Of a DNA stretch of 64,000 nucleotides, positions 27,714-39,460 are shown piece by piece. The notes under the pieces were generated by a model. That model saw nothing but the letters and a program-made list of their open reading frames with translations, was not told the DNA's origin and ran no database searches. Location: positions 1 through 64,000 of the forward strand of contig CALZJG010000065.1 of the NCBI GenBank assembly GCA_945787555.1, read 5' to 3'. The DNA comes from an uncultured Chromatiaceae bacterium. Its GTDB lineage: Bacteria; Pseudomonadota; Gammaproteobacteria; DRLM01. A program made the translations under genes and the position numbers. Numbering within the stretch: the stretch's first letter is position 1; the number at the start of each line of letters is the position of its first letter.

Positions 27714-30437
27714 ATGCCCACCGCCCCACCGCTTCCATTTGAGACGCCCGCTTTCGACATCGCACTGCAAGGCGGCGGTAATCCTATAAAACTGTTTCGT
27801 GAGGCGCTGAAGACCGCCAACGAGCAACTAGCTGATGATTTCAATCACGGCGCCTCAGCCAGCCTATTGGTACATCGTCGCGCGCATATCATTGACCGAC
27901 TCTTGAAAAAACTCTGGGCGCGTCACATCACCACCGAAGGAGTCACTGTCGCGCTGGTTGCGGTAGGCGGCTACGGTCGGGGCGAGCTGCATCCCGGCTC
28001 TGATGTGGATATCCAACTTCTCATGGGTGAGAATCAAGCAGACCAGCTCCGCGACGCCGTTTCCAGCTTCCTCGCCTTCCTGTGGGACACCGGCCTGGAA
28101 GTGGGTCACAGCGTGCGCACCGTGGCGCAGTGCGCCGAGGAAGCGGAAAAGGACATTACCGTCGCCACCAATCTTATGGAAGCGCGTTTATTGTCCGGCA
28201 ACGCCGAATTGTTGGAAGCCATGCGCGCTGCGGTCAGCCCCGAAGCGATTTGGCCTAGCCGCAATTTTTTCCAAGCCAAACTGCTTGAACAAGTGGCGCG
28301 TCATCGCAAATACCATGACACCGCCTACAATCTGGAACCCAATATCAAGGAAGGTCCCGGCGGCTTGCGTGATATTCAAGTTATCGGCTGGGTGGCAAAA
28401 CGCCATTTCGGCGCCGGCACACTCGCCGACTTGGTGAGTCACGGTTTTCTCACCGACGCGGAGTACCGCGCCTTGAGTGAAGGCCAGAGTTTTCTGTGGC
28501 AGGTACGCTTTGCGCTCCACGTCCTCACGGGACGGCGTGAAGATAGACTGCTGTTCGACTATCAACGCACACTGGCGACCCAGTTGGGTTTCAGCGACGG
28601 CGGCCCTAATTTGGCTGTCGAACAATTCATGCGCCAGTACTACCGAACGGTCAAAGAACTCAGCCGCCTCAATGAACTGTTGTTACAGCTCTTTCAGGAA
28701 GCCATTCTCTACGCCGATGAACCGAAGGTCGGCGTCAGCCAACCGCAGGTCGCTGCCAAGCAATCGAAGGTCGGCGTCAGCCAATCCACGCCCATCAACA
28801 AGCGATTTCAAAGCCGCAAAGGTTTCATCGAAGTCACCAGCAATAACGTCTTCAAACGCTACCCCTTCGCACTGCTTGAAATCTTTTTATTGCTCCAACA
28901 ACACCCCGAACTCATAGGCGTGCGCGCCTCCACTATGCGGTTACTACGCGATCACCTGCATCTGGTAAACGAACAATTCCGTAAAGACTTGCGCAATCGC
29001 AGCCTGTTCATGGAGATTCTACGTCAAGCGCGCGGCGTCACCTCCACGCTGCGTCGCATGAACCGTTATGGGATGCTAGGCGCCTATTTACCTGCATTCG
29101 ATAACATCGTCGGCCTGATGCAATATGATTTGTTCCATGTCTACACCGTGGATGAACACACCCTGATGGTGATACGCAATGTGCGACGTTTTTCGCGCCC
29201 CCAGTTCAATCAAGAATTCCCATTGTGCAGCGAGATCATGCAAAGCCGCATCCCCAAGCAGGAGGTGCTGTACCTCGCAGCGTTGTTCCATGATATCGCC
29301 AAGGGTCGCGGCGGCGATCACTCCGAATTAGGCGCCGAGGAAGCGACGGCGTTTTGTTTGCATCACGGCATGAGTCAATATGACGCGCGCCTGATCGCGT
29401 GGCTGGTTAAGAATCACTTGCTGATGTCCATGACGTCGCAACGCAAGGATATCAGTGACCCGGATGTGCTCACCGAATTCGCCACCTTGGTGGGCAGTGC
29501 AGCGTATCTAAATTATCTTTATCTGCTCACCGTGGCCGATATCCGTGGCACCAATCCCTCGTTGTGGAACAGCTGGAAAGACTCTCTGCTGCTCGAGCTG
29601 TTCAGAGGCAGCATGCGTGTATTTCTGCGCGGTCTGGATAACCCCATCGACCAAGCGGAACTCATCAGCGCCACTCAGGCCGAGGCACGCTCCTTGCTCA
29701 CCACCTGGGGATGCAACGGCGCTGACATAGAAAGAATCTGGGCGCAATTCACAGAAGATTATTTCTTACGCTACAGCCCCGACGAGGTGGCATGGCACAC
29801 CCAGGCAATCCTAAATCATACTGAAATGGATACCCCACTAATTATCGCACGCCATCAAACAGAACGCGGCGGCACTGAATTGTTCATACACACACGCATC
29901 GATGATCGCCTATTCGCCCGCACCACCCACGCGCTGGGGCAACTGGGATTGAATATCGTCGATGCGCGCGTACTCGGGTCACACGACGGTTACGCGCTCG
30001 ACACCTACATCGTCCTGGAAGAGAACGGCGAACCGATCAGCGATCCTCAGCGCATCCAGGATATCTTCGCCCGATTGAGCGAACGCCTCAGCCATCTCGA
30101 ACGAGACGGCAACGCCATCACGCGCCGACCACCGCGTCAATTCAAACATTTCGCCATCCCCACCACAGTGCACTTCAGCCACGACGAGCGCAAGCAACGC
30201 ACCGTGCTGGAGCTCAGCACCGCGGATCGACCTGGCCTGTTATCACAACTGGGTCGTGCCCTGCTGGAAAGCGGCGTACGCTTGCAGAACGCCAAGATCA
30301 CCACTTTCGGCGCACGCGTCGAGGACGTATTTTTCATTACCGACCAAGACAACCAACCGTTGCGCGATGAAGCCGCGCTCGCACGATTGCGCGAATCCAT
30401 CCATCGCTCGCTCGATCGAAACGCCGCTGCGCCATGA
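27714..30437 (+). CDS. glnD: Bifunctional uridylyltransferase/uridylyl-removing enzyme
   Basis: GlnD senses glutamine and adds or removes UMP on PII proteins, controlling nitrogen assimilation. 907 aa. The nucleotidyltransferase motif is GGYGRGELHPGSDVDIQLL near residue 90; the UR activity lies in the HD domain (LAALFHDIAKGRGGDHSELG, near residue 530). Two ACT domains follow (ELFIHTRIDDRLFARTTHA and VLELSTADRPGLLSQLGRA). In the linker after the transferase domain there are three heptapeptide repeats (PKVGVSQ, PQVAAKQ, SKVGVSQ) not expected in the family. The stop overlaps the rhombosortase ATG. Confidence 0.97.
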   Translation: MPTAPPLPFETPAFDIALQGGGNPIKLFREALKTANEQLADDFNHGASASLLVHRRAHIIDRLLKKLWARHITTEGVTVALVAVGGYGRGELHPGSDVDIQLLMGENQADQLRDAVSSFLAFLWDTGLEVGHSVRTVAQCAEEAEKDITVATNLMEARLLSGNAELLEAMRAAVSPEAIWPSRNFFQAKLLEQVARHRKYHDTAYNLEPNIKEGPGGLRDIQVIGWVAKRHFGAGTLADLVSHGFLTDAEYRALSEGQSFLWQVRFALHVLTGRREDRLLFDYQRTLATQLGFSDGGPNLAVEQFMRQYYRTVKELSRLNELLLQLFQEAILYADEPKVGVSQPQVAAKQSKVGVSQSTPINKRFQSRKGFIEVTSNNVFKRYPFALLEIFLLLQQHPELIGVRASTMRLLRDHLHLVNEQFRKDLRNRSLFMEILRQARGVTSTLRRMNRYGMLGAYLPAFDNIVGLMQYDLFHVYTVDEHTLMVIRNVRRFSRPQFNQEFPLCSEIMQSRIPKQEVLYLAALFHDIAKGRGGDHSELGAEEATAFCLHHGMSQYDARLIAWLVKNHLLMSMTSQRKDISDPDVLTEFATLVGSAAYLNYLYLLTVADIRGTNPSLWNSWKDSLLLELFRGSMRVFLRGLDNPIDQAELISATQAEARSLLTTWGCNGADIERIWAQFTEDYFLRYSPDEVAWHTQAILNHTEMDTPLIIARHQTERGGTELFIHTRIDDRLFARTTHALGQLGLNIVDARVLGSHDGYALDTYIVLEENGEPISDPQRIQDIFARLSERLSHLERDGNAITRRPPRQFKHFAIPTTVHFSHDERKQRTVLELSTADRPGLLSQLGRALLESGVRLQNAKITTFGARVEDVFFITDQDNQPLRDEAALARLRESIHRSLDRNAAAP
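28723..28785 (+). repeat. 3 x 21-bp in-frame tandem repeat inside glnD
   Basis: Units at 28723-28743, 28744-28764 and 28765-28785. The first and third share a 20-bp identical run (28724-28743 and 28766-28785); the middle one is diverged. They encode PKVGVSQ-PQVAAKQ-SKVGVSQ. This is an expansion in an interdomain linker that keeps frame. Confidence 0.85.
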
Positions 30438-31033
30438 ATTTATCCGCGGTGCAAACCCGGCTCCGCCGTCATTGGCTGGCGTTGCTGCTCGCGCTGCTCT
30501 CGCTGGCGCTGGCCAGCGGCGGGGATGCCGTCACGCACGCACTACGCTACGAACGCGAATTGATCGCAGACGGTCAGTGGTGGCGCTTACTCAGCGGCAA
30601 CTTGGTCCACTTGGGATGGCCGCATCTGTGGCTCAATTTGGCTGGCTTGGCGCTGATCTGGCTGCTGTTTCAACCTGAACTCAGCGCCCGCGCCTGGAGC
30701 CTCGCCTTGCTGATCAGCGCACTGAGCGTCGGCCTGGGACTGTGGTGGTTCAATCCGGAACTGGACTGGTACGTAGGCCTGTCGGGCGCGCTGCACGGCC
30801 TATTCGCCGCCGGCGCGCTGGTGGCGCTACGCGGCGCACGGTTCAGCGATTATTTGTTAGGCATAGTCTTGGCCGTAAAACTGATTTGGGAACAAGTGTA
30901 CGGCGCTCTGCCCAGCTCCGCGGAAGCCGCCGGCGGTGCAGTGATCGTCGACGCCCATCTTTATGGCGCGCTAGGCGGTGCGGTGGTGGGGTTGCTGATT
31001 ATGTTATACCAGCGTCACCGCGCGATGCGTTGA
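30434..31033 (+). CDS. rrtA: Rhombosortase (rhomboid-family intramembrane serine protease)
   Basis: 199 aa with about six membrane segments. The rhomboid catalytic Ser is in YVGLSGALHGLFAAG and the His in VDAHLYGALGGAVVG. The short length and early NLVHLGWPHLWLNLAGL match the rhombosortase branch, which cleaves proteins with a C-terminal GlyGly-CTERM anchor so they can be released or relocated at the cell surface, usually type II secretion substrates. No GlyGly-CTERM protein is seen in this window. The ATG overlaps the glnD stop by 4 nt, suggesting coupling, although the link to nitrogen control is probably accidental. Confidence 0.87.
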   Translation: MNLSAVQTRLRRHWLALLLALLSLALASGGDAVTHALRYERELIADGQWWRLLSGNLVHLGWPHLWLNLAGLALIWLLFQPELSARAWSLALLISALSVGLGLWWFNPELDWYVGLSGALHGLFAAGALVALRGARFSDYLLGIVLAVKLIWEQVYGALPSSAEAAGGAVIVDAHLYGALGGAVVGLLIMLYQRHRAMR

Positions 31034-31034
31034 C

Positions 31035-31910
31035 TCAAGCTCGCGATTGGCGGCCTGCCACCCACGCCGCCAGCAAGATCAACGTTCCCCCGGCCCATTC
31101 CGCCACGCCCAGATGTTCACCAGCCAGCAATGCGGCCGACACCGCGCCGGCCAACACCTCGAACAGTAATATGGTCGAGGAGCGGTGCACCGGCATCTGC
31201 GTGACACCGTAGACCAGCAACACCGTAATCAATGCCATCCCGAATATCCCCAGCGCCACGGCGACACTCAGTACGGCGGGATCCCATGGCGGCGGCGTCA
31301 TGTCGCCGGCCAACAACATGACGCCGGTCAGGGAAGTCACCCCGACCCAGGTGATTACCGTCTTAACCGTCACGCGCACACCCTTGGCCTTACGCACCAG
31401 CACATTCGACAAGGCAAAGGTCATCCCCGAGGAGATAGCCAGCCAATCGGCTTGCTCGCTAGGCCACGGCATGCCCAAGGCCGGATCCCACAATATGATC
31501 ATCGAACCGCACAAAGCCAAGGCCAGGGTGATGAATCCCAGCGGCGGTAAGCGTTCGCCCAATAGGAGGCGTCCCAACAGTACCGCCCAAACTGGCGAAA
31601 GGTAGAACAACAACATCACCCGCACCACGGTGCCATCCAGCACAGCCAGAATGAAAGAGGTATTGCACCAACCATTGGCCAGCGCAATGCTCATCAGCAA
31701 CAGCGGATGTTTAAAGATATCTTGCCGCCCCCGCCACAGCCATGGCAGGCCGACCATGAGCGCGGTGGCGAATAAAATGAATGTCGACCACACCCCGTTA
31801 ATGCCCTGAATTTCCAACCAACGCAGCGGATACCACACCACGCCCCAGAAGGTGGCCGCCACCAATAGCGCCAGCACCGGAAAAATATCCGCCTTGGGTT
31901 TAATCGACAT
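31035..31910 (-). CDS. EamA/DMT-family transporter
   Basis: About 291 aa with ten predicted membrane helices arranged as two EamA repeats (first FPVLALLVAATFWGVVWYPLRW, second around LAISSGMTFALSNVLVRKA). Members export amino acids, nucleotides or other metabolites; the substrate here is not evident. I chose ATG 31910 (MSIKPKADIFP) since the helices begin right after it; no good ribosome site is seen. Convergent with the rhombosortase gene, with a 1-nt gap. Confidence 0.85.
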   Translation of the reverse strand: MSIKPKADIFPVLALLVAATFWGVVWYPLRWLEIQGINGVWSTFILFATALMVGLPWLWRGRQDIFKHPLLLMSIALANGWCNTSFILAVLDGTVVRVMLLFYLSPVWAVLLGRLLLGERLPPLGFITLALALCGSMIILWDPALGMPWPSEQADWLAISSGMTFALSNVLVRKAKGVRVTVKTVITWVGVTSLTGVMLLAGDMTPPPWDPAVLSVAVALGIFGMALITVLLVYGVTQMPVHRSSTILLFEVLAGAVSAALLAGEHLGVAEWAGGTLILLAAWVAGRQSRA

Positions 31911-32047
31911 GAAGGGATCGCCTATACTGAGCGGCCTGCGTGTCCGCGCCACGGCGCTTCGTACGCGGTGGCGCCGATGCCTCGCCGGCCGCCACCACGT
32001 AGCGGTCGTCGAGCGCCCCCTTGCACGCCAACCGACTCGAGCCAGCG

Positions 32048-33256
32048 ATGACGATGCCCATGAATCCCGATCTGCTCAAACTCCAACCCTATCCGTTTGA
32101 AAAACTCGCCGCGCTCAAGGCCGCTGTCACACCGCCCGCCGCCTTACCTCATATCAATTTGTCCATCGGTGAGCCGCAACACAGCGCACCAGGCTTCGTG
32201 GCCGAAGCGATGATCGCCCACCTCCATAGCCTGGCCAATTACCCCATCACCAAGGGTGGCCGCGCCTTACGCGAGAAAATCGCAGAATGGTTGTCGCGAC
32301 GCTTTGGCATACCCGCCGCGCATCTCGACCCCGAGCGCCATGTCTTGCCAGTCAACGGCACCCGCGAAGCCCTGTTTTCCTTTGCTCAAGCGGTCATCGA
32401 TCGCGGCCGGCGTCCCGTGGTGGTGATGCCCAACCCTTTTTACCAGATTTACGAAGGTGCGGCGCTGCTCGCCGGTGCCGAACCCTATTTCCTCAACACC
32501 ACGGCGGAGCACAATTACCTTCCCGACTTCGCATCCGTCCCCGACGCCGTGTGGCAACGCTGCCAACTAGTCTATCTGTGCTCGCCCGGCAATCCCACCG
32601 GCGCCGTCATTGATGCCGCGACGCTGCAACAGGTGATCGAGCTGGCCGACCGTCATGACTTCATCATCGCAGCCGACGAATGTTATTCGGAACTCTACCC
32701 CGACGAAGATCGTCCCCCGGTGGGCTTGCTGGCAGCAGCAATGCAAGCCGGCCGTGCAGACTTTCGCCGCTGCGTGGTGTTTCACAGTTTGTCCAAACGC
32801 TCCAACCTGCCGGGGCTGCGCTCGGGCTTCGTGGCCGGAGACGCGGCGATACTGGAAAAGTACTTGCGATATCGCACTTACCACGGCTGCGCCCTGCCGC
32901 CGCCGGTGCAAGCGGCGAGCATCGCGGCCTGGGGCGACGAGCACCATGTACATGAGAATCGGGCTCAGTACCGGGATAAATTCGCCGCCGTGCTGGCCAT
33001 TCTGCAACCCGTGCTCGACGTGCAAGCGCCCGCTGCCGGTTTTTATCTATGGCCGCGCACGCCCATTGATGAACAAGCCTTCACCCGCGACTTGTACGCA
33101 CGCCAACACCTCACCGTGGTGCCCGGCAGCTACCTCTCTCGCGACACGGCCACGGGCAACCCCGGCGCCCAGCGTGTGCGCATCGCCCTGGTCCCACCGC
33201 TCGAGGAGTGCATCGAGGCGGCGCAGCGCCTGCGCGATTTTGTGCAATCGCTCTGA
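32048..33256 (+). CDS. dapC: Succinyldiaminopimelate transaminase
   Basis: Class I/II PLP aminotransferase. DapC transfers an amino group from glutamate to N-succinyl-2-amino-6-ketopimelate in the lysine/peptidoglycan pathway. Motifs: NLSIGEPQH, YPITKGGRALREKIAEW, VYLCSPGNPTGAV, and the PLP Lys in VFHSLSKRSNLPGLRSGF. Its place directly before dapD and dapE supports DapC over a general aminotransferase. Three close start codons exist (32021, 32048, 32060); none has a clear ribosome site, and I take 32048. Confidence 0.93.
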   Translation: MTMPMNPDLLKLQPYPFEKLAALKAAVTPPAALPHINLSIGEPQHSAPGFVAEAMIAHLHSLANYPITKGGRALREKIAEWLSRRFGIPAAHLDPERHVLPVNGTREALFSFAQAVIDRGRRPVVVMPNPFYQIYEGAALLAGAEPYFLNTTAEHNYLPDFASVPDAVWQRCQLVYLCSPGNPTGAVIDAATLQQVIELADRHDFIIAADECYSELYPDEDRPPVGLLAAAMQAGRADFRRCVVFHSLSKRSNLPGLRSGFVAGDAAILEKYLRYRTYHGCALPPPVQAASIAAWGDEHHVHENRAQYRDKFAAVLAILQPVLDVQAPAAGFYLWPRTPIDEQAFTRDLYARQHLTVVPGSYLSRDTATGNPGAQRVRIALVPPLEECIEAAQRLRDFVQSL

Positions 33257-33288
33257 TCCCCACGGCTGCCGCGCCCCAGGCTATCCGT

Positions 33289-33294
33289 TATAAT
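33289..33294 (+). promoter_or_regulatory. Possible -10 box of a dapD promoter
   Basis: A perfect TATAAT lies 46 nt upstream of the dapD ATG in the short dapC-dapD gap. The -35 region (CTGCCG) is poor, so the site is tentative; dapD is probably also read from upstream. Confidence 0.4.
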
Positions 33295-33340
33295 GCGCGT
33301 CTTTCGTGCCATCGGGGCGCGTAAGTCACTGGAGCGAGAC

Positions 33341-34183
<843 letters not shown>

Positions 34184-34185
34184 CC

Positions 34186-35756
<1,571 letters not shown>

Positions 35757-35782
35757 GGAAAACCAGTATTGCATAGGGTGAC

Positions 35783-36193
35783 ATGACGATGGATCAGGAC
35801 GACGCTGGCAACAATCGACGGAGTTTCTCGCGCATTCCCTTCAACGGGGAAGTCATCGTGGTGGGCGACCAAGGGCGCTGGAGCGCCTCTTTGCTCGATG
35901 TCTCACTCAAAGGAGTGCTGGTATCGCGGCCCGCCGAGTGGCACGGTGAACAAGGCGAAAACTATCAGCTGCATATCGGGCTGTCGGACGGCAATCTGTC
36001 CATTTGTATGGATGTGATGGCCGCGCATATCTGCGCCGACAAGGTGGGATTTTGCTGTACTCACATCGATTTGGAAAGCATCACCCATCTACGTCGCCTG
36101 TTGGAACTGAACATCGGCGATGAGGATCAAGTGAACAAGGAACTCTCGGCACTGCTCTACAATGTCTGCAGCGTCAAGCCCGGTGGCGGCTGA
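35783..36193 (+). CDS. PilZ domain protein
   Basis: 136 aa consisting of one PilZ domain. The c-di-GMP binding signature is present: RRSFSRIPF (RxxxR) at the N-terminus and DVSLKGVLV (DxSxxG) about 25 residues later. PilZ proteins bind c-di-GMP and act on motility, adhesion or exopolysaccharide. The partner cannot be read from the sequence. It follows dapE by 26 nt and is convergent with radA. Confidence 0.87.
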   Translation: MTMDQDDAGNNRRSFSRIPFNGEVIVVGDQGRWSASLLDVSLKGVLVSRPAEWHGEQGENYQLHIGLSDGNLSICMDVMAAHICADKVGFCCTHIDLESITHLRRLLELNIGDEDQVNKELSALLYNVCSVKPGGG

Positions 36194-36197
36194 AATC

Positions 36198-37565
36198 TTA
36201 TAACGCCTCAATCGCTTCGCCCAAGCGCCCGACAGACACGATTTGCATTCCCTCGATCCCCCGCTTGGGCGCATTAGCGCGTGCAACGATGGCACGCTTA
36301 AAACCATGTTTAGCCGCTTCCCGCAAGCGCTCCTGACCGCCTTGCACCGGCCTAATTTCACCTGCCAACCCGACTTCGCCGAACACCACCAGCCCTTCCG
36401 ACAACGGCCGATCACGCAGACTGGACAGTGCCGCCAGCACCACTGCCAGATCGGCGCCAGTCTCGGTGACACGCACTCCGCCCACTACATTCACAAAGAC
36501 GTCTTGATCGTACATGGTGATGCCGGCGTGGCGCTGCAGCACCGCCAGCAACATAGCCAAGCGGTTCTGATCCAGGCCCACCGTCACGCGACGCGGGTTG
36601 GACAAATGGCTCTCCGTTACCAAGGTTTGCACCTCCACCAACAACGGCCGCGTACCCTCGCGGGTCACCATGACCACGCTGCCGGGCACCGCCGCTTCGT
36701 GGCGAGAGAGGAAAATCGCCGAAGGATTGCTCACCTCGCGCAGACCACGATCGGTCATGGCGAACACGCCCAGTTCGTTAACTGCGCCGAAGCGGTTCTT
36801 GATGGCGCGCACCACACGGTAAGGACTGCCGGTATCACCCTCGAAATACAACACCGTGTCCACCATGTGCTCCAGCACCCGTGGGCCGGCCAAGGCGCCT
36901 TCCTTGGTGACATGCCCGACCAGGAACATCGCCGTACCGCTCTGCTTGGCGTATTGCACCAGCTGCGCGGCACTCTCACGCACTTGCGCCACCGAGCCGG
37001 GCGCGGACTGGAGTTGGTCGGTGTACACCGTCTGGATGGAATCGATCACCATGACTTGCGGCCGTTCACGCGCAGCGTGGCCGAGAATTTCTTCGACATG
37101 CGTTTCCGTCACCAGGCGCAAGCCGGCGGCCGGCAGCTGCAAGCGCTGGGCGCGTAAACTGACTTGCTCCAGCGACTCCTCGCCGGTCACGTACAGAGTG
37201 GACATATTGCCCGCCAAAGCCACCATGGTTTGCAGCAACAGCGTGGATTTGCCCACCCCCGGATCACCCCCGATCAGCACTACCGACCCAGCCACCAACC
37301 CCCCACCCAAGACGCGATCCAACTCCCCACTGGCGGTGGGTGTGCGACTATCCTCGCGTGGCCGCACCTCCGCCAGGGTTTTGATGCCCGAATTCAATGT
37401 CGCGCCCGCATAACCGCCCGAGCGCTGCCGCCCGTGCGGCCCGGCCACTACCGGCAGACCTTCCACCAGGGTGTTCCATTCACCGCAGTCGGGACATTGG
37501 CCGGCCCATTTGGGCGACTCACCGCCACAGGCAGAGCATCGATAAATCGCTTTGGTTTTGGCCAT
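36198..37565 (-). CDS. radA: DNA repair protein RadA
   Basis: RadA (Sms) is a RecA-like helicase that helps branch migration in recombination. 455 aa with all parts: C4 zinc finger YRCSACGGESPKWAGQCPDC at the N-terminus, Walker A GGDPGVGKSTLLLQ, Walker B region VMVIDSIQTVY, the KNRFG motif in RAIKNRFGAVNELG, and a C-terminal Lon-like domain. Confidence 0.97.
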   Translation of the reverse strand: MAKTKAIYRCSACGGESPKWAGQCPDCGEWNTLVEGLPVVAGPHGRQRSGGYAGATLNSGIKTLAEVRPREDSRTPTASGELDRVLGGGLVAGSVVLIGGDPGVGKSTLLLQTMVALAGNMSTLYVTGEESLEQVSLRAQRLQLPAAGLRLVTETHVEEILGHAARERPQVMVIDSIQTVYTDQLQSAPGSVAQVRESAAQLVQYAKQSGTAMFLVGHVTKEGALAGPRVLEHMVDTVLYFEGDTGSPYRVVRAIKNRFGAVNELGVFAMTDRGLREVSNPSAIFLSRHEAAVPGSVVMVTREGTRPLLVEVQTLVTESHLSNPRRVTVGLDQNRLAMLLAVLQRHAGITMYDQDVFVNVVGGVRVTETGADLAVVLAALSSLRDRPLSEGLVVFGEVGLAGEIRPVQGGQERLREAAKHGFKRAIVARANAPKRGIEGMQIVSVGRLGEAIEAL

Positions 37566-37663
37566 GAGTGAACGCGACCCTAATATTTAAGTGGTAAACG
37601 GCCGATAACCTATACGCATCCCCACATGGGGGCGCTGCCCGTTCTAGCGGCACAGGTTAACAC

Positions 37664-38278
37664 ATGAAAATCGGCGACCAGAGCAGCTATCTGCCTACCC
37701 TATTCCCACCAGCGCCCCCGCGGCGTCAGCCGGATGAGGACGCGCGCGTCACGCCCACCAAGGATGCCGCCCAATCCGGCCAAGGCAGGGCCGGCCCCAA
37801 GTCGGGGCATGACGCCAATCCCGAAGAACAGCGTCAGGTCCGCGAGCTGCAGGCCCGCGATCGCGACGTGCGCGCCCACGAACAAGCCCATCGCAGCGCC
37901 GCCGGCCCCTACGCCATGGGCGGCGCCTCCTATACTTATCAAGTGGGGCCGGATGGTCATCGCTACGCTGTCGGCGGCGAAGTGCGTATCGATACCGCGC
38001 CTATCGCGGGTGATCCGCATGCCACCTTGCAAAAAGCCCAGACCGTGCAGCGCGCCGCGCTGGCTCCCGCCGAGCCTTCAGCCCAGGATCGCGCCGTGGC
38101 TGCTGCCGCCTCACGGATGGCGATGGAGGCCCAGGCCGATATCGTGGCGGAGAACCGCGAGCACGGACAGTCCGAAACGCGGCCAGGGAATCAGAAACCG
38201 TTACAGGAATATCACGCTGTCAGCCAGGGCACCCTGGCCAGCGCCACCGCCGGCGAACATGTCAACCTCCTGGCCTGA
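37664..38278 (+). CDS. SprA-related putative metalloprotease (CJM1_0395 family)
   Basis: 204 aa. The conserved core EEQRQVRELQARDRDVRAHE carries the zincin-like HEQAH motif (AHEQAHRSAAG), followed by YTYQVGPDGHRYAVGGEV and a Gln/Ala-rich helix ending KAQTVQRAALAPAEPSAQD. This matches the SprA-related family of putative metalloproteases. No signal peptide is seen. It is divergent from radA. Substrate unknown. Confidence 0.8.
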   Translation: MKIGDQSSYLPTLFPPAPPRRQPDEDARVTPTKDAAQSGQGRAGPKSGHDANPEEQRQVRELQARDRDVRAHEQAHRSAAGPYAMGGASYTYQVGPDGHRYAVGGEVRIDTAPIAGDPHATLQKAQTVQRAALAPAEPSAQDRAVAAAASRMAMEAQADIVAENREHGQSETRPGNQKPLQEYHAVSQGTLASATAGEHVNLLA

Positions 38279-38314
38279 GGCGTTGCACTGATTAACCCTA
38301 CTAAGCGTCGTCAA

Positions 38315-39391
38315 TTAGCGCTTCGAGGCGACGCCGACTTGCGACTGTAGAAAACGTTGTGCCTTGAGTGCGTCACCGCGCTGCTGGGCGGCCTTGGCCA
38401 ATTCCTCGGTAGGGTGAGTATCCAATGGGCCGCCGAACTCTAGCGACAGCGTATCCAGCTGCTGCCACTCACCCAACCGCGAATAACTGAGAAATATACC
38501 CAAGGCGGAGTCCATATCCGGCTGTTGTCGATACAAGGCCGTGAACAACTCAGCGGCCTCTTGATCGCGCTCCAGGCCCGCGAGATTCCAAGCTTGCAAC
38601 ATCACCGCGGCGCGGGGCAAAGCTCCATAAGCGTCGAGAGCCGCAAGACGTTCCAAACTGACTGTGTAATCACCTTGTTGGTGCGCCGCCAGCGCCTCCT
38701 CGAGGGTGGCCTCCACGACCACCGCACGTGCATCACTAGAATGCGCGGCGTCGCGCTGCGCGATGGCGATCGCGCCCGCCGTATCCCCCAAACGTAAGCG
38801 GCTCAAGGCTAAGCCATACGCGGCCTGGGCATCCGGCGTCCACACATCGGCCAGCGCGAACCACGCCACCGCGGTGCGATATTTCTCGTCGTGATACATG
38901 AGCCAGCCGATGTGCTTGGCCACCTCTGCATCGCGCTTACTCAGTACCGTAGGCTCTATGGCAGCGAAGAGCCGGCGCGCCCGCGCGGGATTGTCAGCGG
39001 CCGCACTCAAAAAGCGCGCGCGTTGCTTCGCATAGTCAACTGGCTTGGGCGGAGCTACCCTGGGCGGGGCGGGCGTCGGCCTTGTCACCACCTCGGCAGG
39101 GGTAGACTTTGCCGTGGAGGAGCTGTGCTCGGCTTTGCCAGATGATGAGGTCGATGGCGTCGGAGCCGATAGGACTCCGGTCCCAGACGCCTTAGCCGCT
39201 CTCGCGACGGCGCTCTGGCTGCTGCTGGGCTGATCTACTGTCGGCGCAACCGGCGCAACGGGCGTGTTGGGCGGTTTGGGCGCAGGCTGGCTGCCCGAGG
39301 CCCGCTGCACGTGGTGCAAGCGGTCTTCGCGCAACCATACCGCGCCCAGCACAAACACTAGCAGCAATATCGCGACCAATACGGTTTTCAT
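38315..39391 (-). CDS. Membrane-anchored protein with TPR-like C-terminal region, unknown
   Basis: 358 aa. One N-terminal membrane segment (MKTVLVAILLLVFVLGAVWL), then a ~90-residue Pro/Ser/Ala/Thr-rich linker, then an alpha-helical part of TPR or Sel1-like character (HIGWLMYHDEKYRTAVAWFA, YGLALSRLRLGDTAGAIAIA, LEEALAAHQQGDYTVSLERL). The topology is a long periplasmic arm with helical repeats. Similar organisation occurs in exopolysaccharide and pilus scaffold proteins, but I do not recognise the family. Neighbours include a PilZ gene on the same strand. Confidence 0.65.
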   Translation of the reverse strand: MKTVLVAILLLVFVLGAVWLREDRLHHVQRASGSQPAPKPPNTPVAPVAPTVDQPSSSQSAVARAAKASGTGVLSAPTPSTSSSGKAEHSSSTAKSTPAEVVTRPTPAPPRVAPPKPVDYAKQRARFLSAAADNPARARRLFAAIEPTVLSKRDAEVAKHIGWLMYHDEKYRTAVAWFALADVWTPDAQAAYGLALSRLRLGDTAGAIAIAQRDAAHSSDARAVVVEATLEEALAAHQQGDYTVSLERLAALDAYGALPRAAVMLQAWNLAGLERDQEAAELFTALYRQQPDMDSALGIFLSYSRLGEWQQLDTLSLEFGGPLDTHPTEELAKAAQQRGDALKAQRFLQSQVGVASKR

Positions 39392-39460
39392 GGCTACTGA
39401 ATACGCATCACCTACTTGGCCGCCCGGCGCGCCGTCTCCGCGGCGCGCAGGCGAGCACCG

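Noticed and set aside
28723-28785. Short direct repeats in glnD as a CRISPR remnant
   Set aside because: The units are contiguous with no spacers and keep the GlnD reading frame.
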